Notes: generated by a model not told the origin, from the sequence alone. A stretch of DNA of 64,000 nucleotides from a bacterium HR19 (GCA_002898315.1 BEHV01000009.1:1-64000); one strand, 5' to 3'. Numbered from the stretch's first letter, positions 20,308 to 29,079 are shown. Program-made: numbers and translations.

Positions 20308-21660
20308 TCAAAAACTCAAATAATCATCAACTTTCCTTAAAAAAGCAAGTAAAGGTTCATATCTGTAAACCCTACTTTCAGTCATACCTGAACCATAAAT
20401 TTCAGGTTTTCTCTCAGTATCAATCAAATTCATCTTCTCTTTCTTCAGCTCATCGCTCTGAATATAACCTTTTTCATCCATCTTCATTATGAGTTTTCTA
20501 ACCTCTTCATCTATGAACGAACGCCCATATATCCTCTCACAGAATCTCAAGAATTTGAAAACTTTAAAAGGATTGAACCACTCAAAAAACTTCTTCCGAA
20601 AAAGCTCAACGTCTTTTAACTTCAACTTTTCTAATCTCTCATACTGAACCTGAAACTTCGGATTCTCCCTCAGAAAATCAAAAAATATATCAGGTGGATT
20701 TTCTATATTCTGAATTATTTCCTCTAAGGCCTCAAAAGAACTAAAATTCCACACTTTTTCAATCCTATCTCTGTTTCCCGAAACAAAAAGATGTATCTCT
20801 TTACCTGTACCGAACGGAGTTCTCAAAGATGGTTCGGCTTTCGGGAAAACATAAACTCCCGGCACCTCAACCACATCTGAAAACAGCATAACTTTCTGCA
20901 AAAAATAGAAATCTTCCCCGGCTTTTCGCACACTCATTCCCATGCTCACAACATAAACCAAAGCTCTGAAAGCAAAAAGAGAACCAATAGGATAGAAAGC
21001 ATTCTTATACCCGCAAACTCTCAGAGAATTTTTCCAATACCTCAAAAATAGTTCCCAAACTATTCCTGCTTCCTTTACATCTTCTCTTTCGGAAAACCTG
21101 TGAGCAAAAGACATTATTCCAAAATCAGCTTCCCTTAAATCAACAAAATCAAGAGCAGAAAAATAGTTTTTTGAAACTGTTGAATCCGAATCAAGAGAAA
21201 ATATAAACTTCCGATGTAAAAGCTCATAAAGTTCGTCTTTTCTTTTGCACTTTTTGGAAATTGAGCATATCGCTTCATCCATAAGAACTCTTCTTGCAAA
21301 ACCCACTCCTGCAACATTTTTTGGAACGGACCTTATATGCCTTACCTCAACCATCAGATTATCTCGTTCATATCTTTTGGATACACGCAAAAGCTCTTCA
21401 AAAATTTTTCTGTTTTCCTCTTTTATATTTTCACACGCATCTTCTGATTCATTCAGTAAAACCGCCACAACCACATTTTTGCCAAATGTATCACACTCCG
21501 AAACAGATTCAAGAGTTGAAAAAATCTCACGATCAGCCATAACAGGAATAGCGACAAAAATATCAAAGTCCCTTTCAATCCCCAAACATATATGCCGGGA
21601 GATTATCTCCGATACATTCTTTTCAAGTTTTTCCCGACTGGTAGTAAATCTTCTATGCAT
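20308..21660 (-). CDS. GT-A-fold (family 2-like) glycosyltransferase
   Basis: A 450-residue soluble protein with features of an inverting glycosyltransferase: an N-terminal nucleotide-sugar half beginning DIFVAIPVMADREIF, a DxD-like metal site in FSLDSDSTVSKNYF near residue 150, and a downstream acidic GEDFYFLQKV that matches the ED catalytic/acceptor motif of GT2 enzymes. There are no transmembrane helices, so it should act on cytosolic or membrane-interface acceptors. The C-terminal 150 residues are helical and unassigned. It sits 8 bases downstream of mutS on the same strand. The donor and acceptor are unknown. Confidence 0.65.
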   Translation of the reverse strand: MHRRFTTSREKLEKNVSEIISRHICLGIERDFDIFVAIPVMADREIFSTLESVSECDTFGKNVVVAVLLNESEDACENIKEENRKIFEELLRVSKRYERDNLMVEVRHIRSVPKNVAGVGFARRVLMDEAICSISKKCKRKDELYELLHRKFIFSLDSDSTVSKNYFSALDFVDLREADFGIMSFAHRFSEREDVKEAGIVWELFLRYWKNSLRVCGYKNAFYPIGSLFAFRALVYVVSMGMSVRKAGEDFYFLQKVMLFSDVVEVPGVYVFPKAEPSLRTPFGTGKEIHLFVSGNRDRIEKVWNFSSFEALEEIIQNIENPPDIFFDFLRENPKFQVQYERLEKLKLKDVELFRKKFFEWFNPFKVFKFLRFCERIYGRSFIDEEVRKLIMKMDEKGYIQSDELKKEKMNLIDTERKPEIYGSGMTESRVYRYEPLLAFLRKVDDYLSF

Positions 21661-21668
21661 AATGTTTT

Positions 21669-24167
21669 TTATTGTTCGGCAAGTTTTTTAAGCTCCGAAA
21701 GTATATTCAAAGCTTCAACGGGAGTGAGCGAGTTTATATCTATTTTTTTCAACTCCTGTCTTATCGGGTCAGATTTATATGTTGAAGCAGAGAAAAGAGA
21801 AATCTGCAAAGGTATTCCTGAAATCTTTTTTATAACATCTCCTATTTTTCCCTGTTCAAGAGCAATAAGAATTTTTTCAGCTTTTTGTATTATTTCATCT
21901 GGTATTCCGGCGAGGCGAGCGACATCTATTCCCCAAGATTTTCCGGCAGGACCTCTTTTTATCTTTCTCACAAAAACCAAATTTCCACCTATTCTTTCAG
22001 CAGAAAAATGCATATTTTTTATACCTTTGAGGTTCAGTTCAAGAAAAGAAAGCTCGTGAAAATGAGTTGCGAAAAGACATCTTACCTTTCTTTTATTTAT
22101 AAATTCAGCAGTAGCCCAGGCAATAGATATACCATCAAAAGTTGATGTTCCCCTGCCGACCTCATCAAGAAAAACGAGCGACTTTTCTGTCATACTTTTG
22201 AGTATCTGAGATAATTCCTCCATCTCAACAAAAAAAGTGCTCCTCCCTCTTGCTATATCATCCGACGCACCGGTTCTGAAAAATATCTTGTCTGCTATGC
22301 CTATTTTAGCTTCTTTTGCTGGAACAAAACTACCAACCTGAGCAAGAAGAGTTATAAGAGCACATTGCTTTAGAAAAACTGATTTCCCCGCCATGTTTGG
22401 ACCGGTTATAATCCACATAAAATCATTTTCATCAAGTTCAACTGAGTTTGGAATAAACTTCTCGTCTTTGAGCATAAGTTCTAAGGAAGGATGTCTTCCC
22501 TCTTTTATGTAGAGAACCTTTTCATCTGTAATTTGCGGTTTGACCCAGTCATATTTAAAAGCGGTCTGAGCAAAAGAAAATATGACATCTAACAGAGCTA
22601 TTGCTCTTGAAGCTTGGAGCAAATCAACACAAAATCTCTGCAGGTCTTCTATAAGCTGATTATAAATCTCCTGATTGAGAGCTTTTTCTCTTTCAGAAGC
22701 AGAGGAGATTTCAACCGCAATTCTTTCAAGTTCTTCTGTGGTAAACCTTTCAGCGTTTGCGAGCGTCTGCTTCCTCTTGAAATAACCCGGAACTTTCCCA
22801 AGATGAACCTTTGAAACCTCTATGTAGTATCCGAAAACCTGATTATATCCTATCTTCAAAGGGATACCAGTTCTTGCTCTTTCTCTTTCTTCATACTCTA
22901 TGAGAATTTTCTCGGAATTCTCTTTTATCTCTCTTACTCTGTCAAGCTCTTGTGATATACCTTTTTTTATCGCTCCATCTTGTGCTTTGAGCGGCGGTGG
23001 TTCAACTATATACCTTTCCACAATATCTACAAACTCCCAGAGGTCTGGAATATCATCGGATAACTTTCTTATCAGTTTTGATGAGAATTCGCTGAGTTTA
23101 TCTTTCGTAGCCATTGTTTTTTTTGCTGATTCTTTCAGAGAAACAAGTTCTTTCGGATTAATTATTTTTCTCATCAATCTTATCGCTAATCTCTCCATAT
23201 CTGCAATTCCTTCAAGGTCAATCTCTTCATACGCTTTTTTTGAAATCACCTCTTCAACCGCGTCAAGTCTTTCTCTTATCTTTTCTATATCTGCAAGAGG
23301 AGAACTTATGATGTTTCTGAGCTTCCGCTTACCCATAGGTGTCTTTGTGCTGTCTAATACCCAAAGCAAACTTCCTTTCTTTCCCTCATAGGTTTTGAAA
23401 ACATCAAGGTTATCAAGAGTTCTTGAGTCAATCTGGACAGCCCACGAATCGTCTTCAATTTCTGGTTTCTCAATCCTTATCTCTATATCTTTTATGTTCT
23501 CCCTTATATATTTTATGAGAGAGGCAAAAGGAACTTTCAGGACATCTGTGATAGAATCAAAGTTTTCAGCCAAAATTTCTCGCACTTCGGAATCATTTGG
23601 AAAGTCAATCTTCGTGAATTTATACTCCGGGAAAATATTCACATCACTTAGTATCTCTCTTGGAGAAATTTTTCTTATGAGTTCGCTTAACTCAAAATCA
23701 TCTCTTGCTATTTTAGCTTTCACCTCACCGGTCGTTATATCTGCCCAGATTACAATACGCCCCCTTATAACCGCAATAAAATTGTTCTCATCTGGGGAGA
23801 CAAAACTCAACTCGGTCACAAGTCCCGGAGTTATAACTCTCACAACACCCCTTTTGACTATGCCCTTTGCTTTTGATGGGTCTTCAAGTTGCTCACATAT
23901 CGCAACTTTAAAACCTTCTTTGACGAGACGAGAAATATAAGATTCCGCTGCGTGATGCGGAAACCCAGCCATAGGAATTGAACCATCTTTTGATGTCAAA
24001 ACAATGTCAAGAGTTCGCGAAGCAATTACAGCATCTTCAAAAAAGAGTTCGTAAAAATCTCCTATCCTGAAAAGCAAAAGACAATCGGGATACTCCGATT
24101 TTATCTGAAGGTATTGCCTCATAGCAGGAGTCAATCTCTCAAAACCTTCTTTCCCTCCCCTATCCAT
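21669..24167 (-). CDS. mutS: DNA mismatch repair protein MutS
   Basis: An 832-residue mismatch-recognition ATPase. The N-terminal mismatch domain contains the FYELF phenylalanine clamp (RIGDFYELFFEDA). The C-terminal ABC-type ATPase shows Walker A TGPNMAGKSVFLKQ and Walker B/signature LDEVGRGTSTFDGISIAWA. The start is set at 24167 (MDRGGKEGFERLTPAMRQYL), giving a normal N-terminus; the ORF-track start at 24272 adds 35 residues of translated spacer and would overlap the divergent gene at 24233. No mutL is adjacent. The 3' neighbour is a glycosyltransferase gene 8 bases away. Confidence 0.97.
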   Translation of the reverse strand: MDRGGKEGFERLTPAMRQYLQIKSEYPDCLLLFRIGDFYELFFEDAVIASRTLDIVLTSKDGSIPMAGFPHHAAESYISRLVKEGFKVAICEQLEDPSKAKGIVKRGVVRVITPGLVTELSFVSPDENNFIAVIRGRIVIWADITTGEVKAKIARDDFELSELIRKISPREILSDVNIFPEYKFTKIDFPNDSEVREILAENFDSITDVLKVPFASLIKYIRENIKDIEIRIEKPEIEDDSWAVQIDSRTLDNLDVFKTYEGKKGSLLWVLDSTKTPMGKRKLRNIISSPLADIEKIRERLDAVEEVISKKAYEEIDLEGIADMERLAIRLMRKIINPKELVSLKESAKKTMATKDKLSEFSSKLIRKLSDDIPDLWEFVDIVERYIVEPPPLKAQDGAIKKGISQELDRVREIKENSEKILIEYEERERARTGIPLKIGYNQVFGYYIEVSKVHLGKVPGYFKRKQTLANAERFTTEELERIAVEISSASEREKALNQEIYNQLIEDLQRFCVDLLQASRAIALLDVIFSFAQTAFKYDWVKPQITDEKVLYIKEGRHPSLELMLKDEKFIPNSVELDENDFMWIITGPNMAGKSVFLKQCALITLLAQVGSFVPAKEAKIGIADKIFFRTGASDDIARGRSTFFVEMEELSQILKSMTEKSLVFLDEVGRGTSTFDGISIAWATAEFINKRKVRCLFATHFHELSFLELNLKGIKNMHFSAERIGGNLVFVRKIKRGPAGKSWGIDVARLAGIPDEIIQKAEKILIALEQGKIGDVIKKISGIPLQISLFSASTYKSDPIRQELKKIDINSLTPVEALNILSELKKLAEQ

Positions 24168-24232
24168 AAAACACAAATAATTTATTCGTTTTTTCATTCT
24201 TAGGAAATTTTGAAATTTATATTTTCTCAAAT

Positions 24233-24973
24233 ATGAGTGAGCTTGAAAGAGAAATGAAACTTCTGGAGTCAATTCTCTCTCCTTACTTCAAAATAACAAA
24301 AAAAGGAGCGGATTACCTTGTAGCTGAAAAAGATGGTGAAAAACAATTCTGGACTGCGAAGATAAACTTCCCAACCCCGGCTTCTGTTGAGATTCTCGCA
24401 GGAGAAGTAATATCAATAAAACCCAAGAGCGTTTTTGTTGTCTCACAGTTTGAAGATTGGCAGACCGCATTAACCGACTCCCTCAAAGAAAAAGGATTTT
24501 CATGCGAAGTCCAGAGAATATCACCCATAGATATAGGAGCCATGACCGCAGGGTTTCTTCCTTTCTCTGAACACATAGGAGTCGCAGTGAATAACCTTGA
24601 AGAAGCGGAGAAGAAATTTGAAGAAGTCCTTGGCGTAAAACCTTCGGGAAGACACAGAGTAGAAACAGAAGGTCTAACTGCCTCCTTTATCTGGGTTGGC
24701 TCAACAAGAATAGAGCTTTTAGAACCTTTTTCCAGCGACTCCGCAGTAAAATCATTCCTTGAAAAAAAAGGAGAAGGAATACACCACATAGCAGTACAAG
24801 TTGATGAATTTGACAGAAAATTAGAAGAACTGAAAAACAAAGGTTATAGAATAATTGGACCAAGAGTAGGAGCGACAGGGAAGAGAGTTTTCTTCATACA
24901 TCCAAAAGATTTCCTTGGCATACTCCTTGAAATAGTTGAAAAAGGTTATAGAGAAAGAGCTTTTGAAGAATAA
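24233..24973 (+). CDS. Methylmalonyl-CoA epimerase-like protein with N-terminal extension
   Basis: A 246-residue protein. Residues about 112-240 form a glyoxalase/VOC domain typical of methylmalonyl-CoA epimerase: SEHIGVAVNNLEEA, IELLEP, GEGIHHIAVQVDE and a final HPKDFLGILLEI, with metal ligands His, Glu, His and Glu visible. The first 110 residues, including a VFVVSQFEDWQ strand, match nothing I recognise and are absent from ordinary epimerases of about 135 residues. No mutase genes are nearby. It is divergent from mutS over 65 bases. Lactoylglutathione lyase-type function is an alternative. Confidence 0.75.
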   Translation: MSELEREMKLLESILSPYFKITKKGADYLVAEKDGEKQFWTAKINFPTPASVEILAGEVISIKPKSVFVVSQFEDWQTALTDSLKEKGFSCEVQRISPIDIGAMTAGFLPFSEHIGVAVNNLEEAEKKFEEVLGVKPSGRHRVETEGLTASFIWVGSTRIELLEPFSSDSAVKSFLEKKGEGIHHIAVQVDEFDRKLEELKNKGYRIIGPRVGATGKRVFFIHPKDFLGILLEIVEKGYRERAFEE

Positions 24974-25002
24974 GAGTTTCCTTTGTGGATTATGTTTTGA
25001 CT

Positions 25003-26733
25003 TTATTCGTTCTTATTGAGGTATTTTTCAACTTCTTCTCTCACCCTTTCGGCTTCTACCTCTTTTTTCTCTTTGGTCAACCTGTTGATTATTTCTACTT
25101 TTCCCTTATCTTTCAGTAGCTTTCCTACGACGATTTTTATCGGCGCTCCCCAGAGGTCGCAATCTGCAAATTTTTCTCCGGGACTTATATCATCTCTATC
25201 ATCAAGAAGCGATATATCTTTTAGTTCAGAGTAAATTTTGAATGTGGTCTCCGCTATAAGCTCATCTCTGATATTGACCGGTATTATATGAACCTTGAAA
25301 GGAGCAATCTCTGGGGGAAACGCAACCCCTTTTTCGTCTCCAAACTTCTCAACAATAGATGCGAGAACTCTTGAAACACCTATACCATAGCACCCCATAA
25401 CAACATATTTTTTCGTCTTGTCTTTATCTGTATATGTCAGCTCCATAGGTTCAGAGTATTTTGTCCCAAGATAAAAAACATGCCCGAGTTCAAGACCCTT
25501 TTTTTCTCTCAACTTTCCTACTCTGCATTTTGGGCATATATCACCTTCCTCCGCAAGAGAAATATCTGCAATCTCCTTTACAGGAAAATCTCTTATGGGA
25601 ACAACATTTATGTAGTGGTAGTCGTCTTCGTCAGCTCCTGCAACTCCATCTTTGCAGTAAAGAACAGTTCTATCAACGATAATCCTTCCCCTGTATCTTA
25701 AAGGTCCGATAAAACCTTTGCCTGCACCAAATATGCTTCTTACGTCGCTCTCATCTGCGAGTTCAAAATTTTCACCTATGTATTGGGTGAGTTTATCTTC
25801 TGAAATCTGTCTGTCTCCCCTGACAAGGCAAAGGGCATAATTCCCGCTTTGAGTTTTTATGAAAAACGATTTTATTATTTTTGAAGTCGGGATATTCAAA
25901 AACTTCGCAAGCTCTTCCACTGTGGTCGTCGCAGGAGTATGAACTTTCTTTTTAGGAGCTTCTGACTGATTCTGCGCTTCTTTTATGAGTTCTCCCATGA
26001 GTTTATCAACATCTACAAAAAAACTTGATATTTCTTTTTTTGATATGAAGTTGCATTTTTCACACTCCATTATTCTGTCTTCGCCATAATCTGTAAGGAA
26101 TATGAATTCATGTGAGAATTTTCCCCCAATAGCACCCACCGCCGCTTCAACGGGAATAACATCAAGGTTCAACCTCTCAAAAATCCTCTCGTATGCTTTA
26201 TAAAACTTCCAGTATGTATTTTCTGCTTCTTCTTCATTTCTGTCAAATGAGTATGCGTCTTTCATTATGAACTCTCTTGCTCTTATAATCCCAAAGCGCG
26301 GTCTCGCTTCATCTCGGAACTTCGGACCAATCTGGAACAAAGAAAAAGGTAAATCCCTCCATGAATTCACAAAAAATCTCACAAGGTCTGTGATAATTTC
26401 TTCATGAGTCGGAGCAAGACAGAACTCTCTTTCATTCCTGTCTTTGAACCTTATGAGTTCTTTGCCATAAACATCCCATCTTCCTGTCTCCTTCCAGAGT
26501 TCAGATGGGGTCATAACAGGGAGTCGGACCTCATAGCAGTTTATTTTTGCCATCTCCTCCCTTATCACATCTTCTATTTTTTTCAGGACTTTAAAACCGA
26601 GTGGTGAGAAATCATAAATTCCTGATGCTACTTTTTTTATGTATCCACCTTTTGTAAGAATAAAATGGCTTTTTGATTCCGCATCTTTCGGCGGTTCTTT
26701 CAGCGAAAAAATAAAAAACTCCGAAACTTTCAT
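25003..26733 (-). CDS. proS: Prolyl-tRNA synthetase
   Basis: A 576-residue class II synthetase that charges tRNA-Pro. The N-terminal catalytic part shows GIYDFSPLGFKVLKKIE, motif 2 FRDEARPRFGIIRAREFIMKDAYSF and the proline-binding segments. A YbaK-like editing insertion (residues about 255-380, beginning KVHTPATTTVEELAKFLNI) identifies the bacterial-type ProS. Motif 3 is CYGIGVSRVLASIVE, followed by a C-terminal anticodon-binding domain. Its length is normal. It converges with the epimerase-like gene with 29 bases between, and there is a 350-base gap upstream. Confidence 0.96.
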   Translation of the reverse strand: MKVSEFFIFSLKEPPKDAESKSHFILTKGGYIKKVASGIYDFSPLGFKVLKKIEDVIREEMAKINCYEVRLPVMTPSELWKETGRWDVYGKELIRFKDRNEREFCLAPTHEEIITDLVRFFVNSWRDLPFSLFQIGPKFRDEARPRFGIIRAREFIMKDAYSFDRNEEEAENTYWKFYKAYERIFERLNLDVIPVEAAVGAIGGKFSHEFIFLTDYGEDRIMECEKCNFISKKEISSFFVDVDKLMGELIKEAQNQSEAPKKKVHTPATTTVEELAKFLNIPTSKIIKSFFIKTQSGNYALCLVRGDRQISEDKLTQYIGENFELADESDVRSIFGAGKGFIGPLRYRGRIIVDRTVLYCKDGVAGADEDDYHYINVVPIRDFPVKEIADISLAEEGDICPKCRVGKLREKKGLELGHVFYLGTKYSEPMELTYTDKDKTKKYVVMGCYGIGVSRVLASIVEKFGDEKGVAFPPEIAPFKVHIIPVNIRDELIAETTFKIYSELKDISLLDDRDDISPGEKFADCDLWGAPIKIVVGKLLKDKGKVEIINRLTKEKKEVEAERVREEVEKYLNKNE

Positions 26734-26794
26734 CGTAATAATATGTAAGACATCACACTAACCCGTGTTTATTTTTGAATTGTTTTTACTGATT

Positions 26795-26965
26795 TCACTT
26801 GCCTATTTTTATTTCCCTCAGCTTTTTGGGTTCTTCTACGGTCATCACTTCTCCCGAAACCTTGAATAGAATCAACCCTTTTCTTTTTGCGTATTTTTCC
26901 AATCCTTCTCCAAAGGTCATCCCAGCTATAGCTCCACCTTTCTCTCCTTCTTCTTTTTCTTCTTC
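26795..26965 (-). pseudogene. 3' remnant of a nuclease-like gene (second copy)
   Basis: On the minus strand, after an in-frame TAA near 26968, a frame reads EEEKEEGEKGGAIAGMTFGE and continues to EIKIGK followed by TGA at 26795-26797. From GAIAGMT onward it is identical to the C-terminus of the frameshifted nuclease-like gene at 27827-28488. The preceding residues are unrelated low-complexity Glu/Lys and the final residue differs. No start codon precedes the match, so it is a broken fragment made by duplication or recombination. Confidence 0.75.
26802..26935. repeat. 134-bp direct repeat, left copy
   Basis: Identical base for base to 27846-27979 by direct comparison (offset 1044). It begins CCTATTTTTATTTCCCTCAG and ends CAGCTATAGCTCC. 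Both flanks diverge at once. The two copies bracket the toxin-antitoxin pair and the tatA remnant in the same orientation. Confidence 0.93.
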
Positions 26966-27083
26966 TTAAAGAAGTTGTACCAAAATTTTTCCCGCGAAGA
27001 TGCTAAAAACCCTCTACAACCGCCATAGAAAAAAAATTTTATCTTGTGGAAATCTCACAATCTGTTTTTAAATTTAAAGAAGA

Positions 27084-27290
27084 ATGGAAATAAAGGGCAC
27101 AACAAAAGTAAAAGATTTAACAGTTGAAGAACTCAAAACTTTGATATTAGAAATAGTCAAAGAAAGTATTGAAGACATAATTGAAGATATTTTGGCACTT
27201 TCAAGTGAAGAATATCTGCGCTCAATTGAAGAAGCAAGAAAAGATTATAAAGAGGGAAGAATAAAACGAATTGAGGAAATAGATGTATAA
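27084..27290 (+). CDS. Type II antitoxin of a RelE/ParE-type pair
   Basis: A 68-residue acidic, helical protein: a short N-terminal strand region (MEIKGTTKVKDLTVEELK), then a long Glu/Ile-rich helix, then SSEEYLRSIEEARKDYKEGRIK. It overlaps the following toxin gene by 8 bases, the usual arrangement. The SIEEARxDYxxG phrase is common in small antitoxins encoded before RelE/ParE toxins. It should neutralise the toxin by wrapping around it and repress the pair's promoter. The DNA-binding part is not obvious by eye. The pair sits between two perfect direct repeats. Confidence 0.78.
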   Translation: MEIKGTTKVKDLTVEELKTLILEIVKESIEDIIEDILALSSEEYLRSIEEARKDYKEGRIKRIEEIDV

Positions 27291-27531
27291 AATAATTTTT
27301 ACTCAGAGAGCTCTGAAAGATTGGGAAAAACTTAGTAGAGAAAATCAAAACAGAATTGCTAAAAAACTTAAAGAATATGCCGAAGAACCTCTTAAATATG
27401 CAAGGAAGTTAATAAACCCAAAAATAGGAACATACAGATTCAGAATAGGTGATTACAGAGTCATATTTGATGTTAATGGAGAAAATATAGTAATTTTGAG
27501 AATCGGCCATAGAAAAGAAATTTATAAATGA
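27283..27531 (+). CDS. RelE/ParE-superfamily toxin
   Basis: An 82-residue basic protein with the RelE fold pattern: YKIIFTQRALKDWEKL, a helical pair, KLINPKIGTYRFRIGDYRVIFDVNGENIVILRIGHRKEIY. The YRxRIGDYRVIFD block with terminal GHRxExY holds the basic and aromatic residues that, in RelE and YoeB-type members, cut mRNA on the ribosome. ParE-type gyrase poisons share the fold, so the target is not certain. All core motifs are intact, so the pair looks functional. Confidence 0.85.
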   Translation: MYKIIFTQRALKDWEKLSRENQNRIAKKLKEYAEEPLKYARKLINPKIGTYRFRIGDYRVIFDVNGENIVILRIGHRKEIYK

Positions 27532-27826
27532 CCAAATCTCATAGATAATTTTACCTATTCAAGTTCGTCAAAACAAAAATTATGTGGTTTGTGATTGTTC
27601 TGCTTCTTCTGAGGGCTATGCCCTCTTTTCCTTATGCTTTTTTGAATTCCCGCACCACCTGACCGAGTTCCCTCGCAAGTTCAGGAATTTTTTTGCACCA
27701 AATAAAAGAGCAATTATAAGAAATCCAAATCCTGCCATCTTTTTTTCACTTCCTATGAAAAATTTAACAAGCAGAAAATATTTTTCCCGAGTTCGCACAC
27801 ACAAGGAATTTTACTTACGATTGATT
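27532..27826. other. Decayed spacer between the toxin and the nuclease-like gene
   Basis: Apart from the tatA remnant at 27632-27738 there is no coding sequence I can support. The ORF-track frames on both strands here are shadows. A GC-containing palindrome GAGGGCTATGCCCTC at 27611-27625 follows the tatA stop on the minus strand and could be its old terminator hairpin. Confidence 0.55.
27632..27738 (-). pseudogene. tatA-like remnant with a frame break in a poly-A run
   Basis: From ATG at 27738 the frame reads MAGFGFLIIALLFGAKK. Moving back one base in the A7 run (27688-27694) gives IPELARELGQVVREFKKA and TAA at 27632. Together these are the TatA/E hallmark: a short hydrophobic helix, FGxKKxPEL hinge, then an amphipathic helix ending VREFKK. 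The helix is only about 10 hydrophobic residues, shorter than the 14-15 of working TatA, and the cytoplasmic tail is missing. It looks like a decayed twin-arginine translocase gene fragment; no tatC is near. Confidence 0.65.
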
Positions 27827-28488
27827 TTACTTACCTCGGCGCATACCTATTTTTATTTCCCTCAGCTTTTTGGGTTCTTCTACGGTCATCACTTCTCCCG
27901 AAACCTTGAATAGAATCAACCCTTTTCTTTTTGCGTATTTTTCCAATCCTTCTCCAAAGGTCATCCCAGCTATAGCTCCCCACAAAGTATAACCCTTGGA
28001 ATCCTCTCCCATAAAAAAATCAAAGTTTCTCATGTCTTCAAGAAGGTCATCTACATCTCGGGACCCCGCATGAGTTTTCGCAGATACAAGAAGAACTACT
28101 TTTTTGTCCTGCGACACAACAAGAGTATCATATTCCGCATTTTTCCCATTCTTTGAGACATTCAGGCGGCGGTGAACACTGATTTCTGAAAGCCCTTTTT
28201 CCCTCATGAATTCTTCAGCAGATGGTGAGACCATACCCTCCACAAATCTGCCCCAGCTATCTGTGAGTTTATTCACCTTCTCATCGGTTTTTCTCAGTTG
28301 CTCGTCTGTTTTTCTCAATTGTTCGTCTGTTTTTTCAATTGTTCATCTGTTTTTTTCTGCGCTTCTTTGAGTTCTCTTATCTGCTCAGTTGTTTCCTTCT
28401 GAAATTCCCTGAGTTCTCTTATTTCAACGGCGATTTTTTCCACTAACCTCTCAACCCTTGATAACCTGTCGTTTTTCTTTGAGGGCAT
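27827..28488 (-). pseudogene. PD-(D/E)XK nuclease-like protein with coiled-coil N-terminus, frameshifted
   Basis: Starting at ATG 28488 the frame encodes MPSKKNDRLSRVERLVEK and a coiled coil, then meets TGA after KKTDEQLKK. A one-base backward shift at AAAAAAC (28329-28335) joins it to the 163-residue ORF beginning at 28318, which continues the KTDEQLR heptads and then a globular domain with EYDTLVVSQDKKVVLLVSAKTH. That layout, E-x-D then hydrophobic strand ending in xAK, suits the PD-(D/E)XK superfamily (DUF3782-like). The acidic residue before the lysine appears replaced by Ser, so activity is doubtful. The joined product would be about 220 residues. Its 3' part is duplicated at 26802-26935. 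Confidence 0.65.
27846..27979. repeat. 134-bp direct repeat, right copy
   Basis: The exact partner of 26802-26935, lying within the 3' coding part of the nuclease-like gene. Since it is coding here and a fragment at the left site, the right copy is probably the original. Confidence 0.93.
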
Positions 28489-28673
28489 ATATTTATTTTA
28501 TTCTGATTTGATTTGAATTTCAAATCAATTGAAAATAGTAGCTTTCTCGGCTTTTTTCCTTTCAAAATCTTTTTGTGAAAATTTTGACACCATTACACTG
28601 AAAATCTTCGGTCTGCAAAACTGCAAAACAAAAAAACCTCTCCTCAAATATTTATGCTATTTTGAAAGATATA

Positions 28674-28859
28674 ATGGAAAAACTCTACAAAATAAGCGTT
28701 TTCCTCCATATCCTTGGATTCGCCTTCTGGGTAGGTGGAATGATGTTTATTTCATTTATCATACGACCCGCAATACAAAAAATGGAAAGTTATCCCGCTA
28801 TCCTTGAAAAAATCGCAACATATTTCAGCAAAACAACATGGTTTTTTATAGTTGATTGA
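28674..28859 (+). pseudogene. Truncated paralogue of the CopD-like membrane protein at 30159
   Basis: Sixty-one residues beginning MEKLYKISVFLHILGFAFWVGGMM align with the first third of the intact 159-residue protein at 30159 (MEKVYKISVLLHILGFSLWYGGML). The match continues to TTWFFI, just before the point where the intact protein enters its second helix. There the frame reads VD and stops, and sequence similarity ends. The copy therefore lost its three later helices. The lost portion is replaced by about 200 bases of non-coding DNA and the disrupted methyltransferase gene. Confidence 0.75.
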
Positions 28860-29079
28860 TCGACTTTTGATTTATTTACCGAATTGTTTTGACACAACTA
28901 TTTCAAGAGATGGTGTAATACAGCAGGAAGAAAAGGTGGTAAAGGTGTTATAAAGGACGGGACCAAATCAAAAACAATATAAGCATCTTATCTTTAAAAT
29001 CCTTAATGTATCACTTTATTAGATTAACACGAAATCAAAATAACATGACATAAGCAGCAGTTGAAAGTTGGTAAATTAA
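28860..29079. other. Non-coding AT-rich spacer
   Basis: These 220 bases lie between the truncated membrane-protein gene and the end of the methyltransferase gene. No ORF, tRNA or hairpin of note is seen. The sequence is rich in short A/T tracts and may be the scar of an insertion. Confidence 0.5.

Larger units (their letters stand above)
26734..27083. other. Gene-poor spacer between proS and the toxin-antitoxin pair
   Basis: This 350-base stretch contains no intact gene. Bases 26795-26965 hold the 3' remnant of a nuclease-like gene, including the left copy of the 134-bp repeat. The rest is AT-rich, with a purine/pyrimidine-biased tract of TTC repeats at 26945-26970 and a short region before the antitoxin ATG that should hold its promoter. 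I see no RNA gene. Confidence 0.7.

Noticed and set aside
27084-27531. Composite transposon carrying the toxin-antitoxin pair
   Set aside because: No transposase, terminal inverted repeats or target-site duplication; the direct repeats are pieces of a gene.
27584-27913. 109-residue plus-strand ORF
   Set aside because: Antisense to the tatA remnant and nuclease-like gene; no motif.
28270-28360. Short repeats that might suggest a CRISPR array
   Set aside because: They are 21-bp coding heptads (KTDEQLR) without unique spacers.
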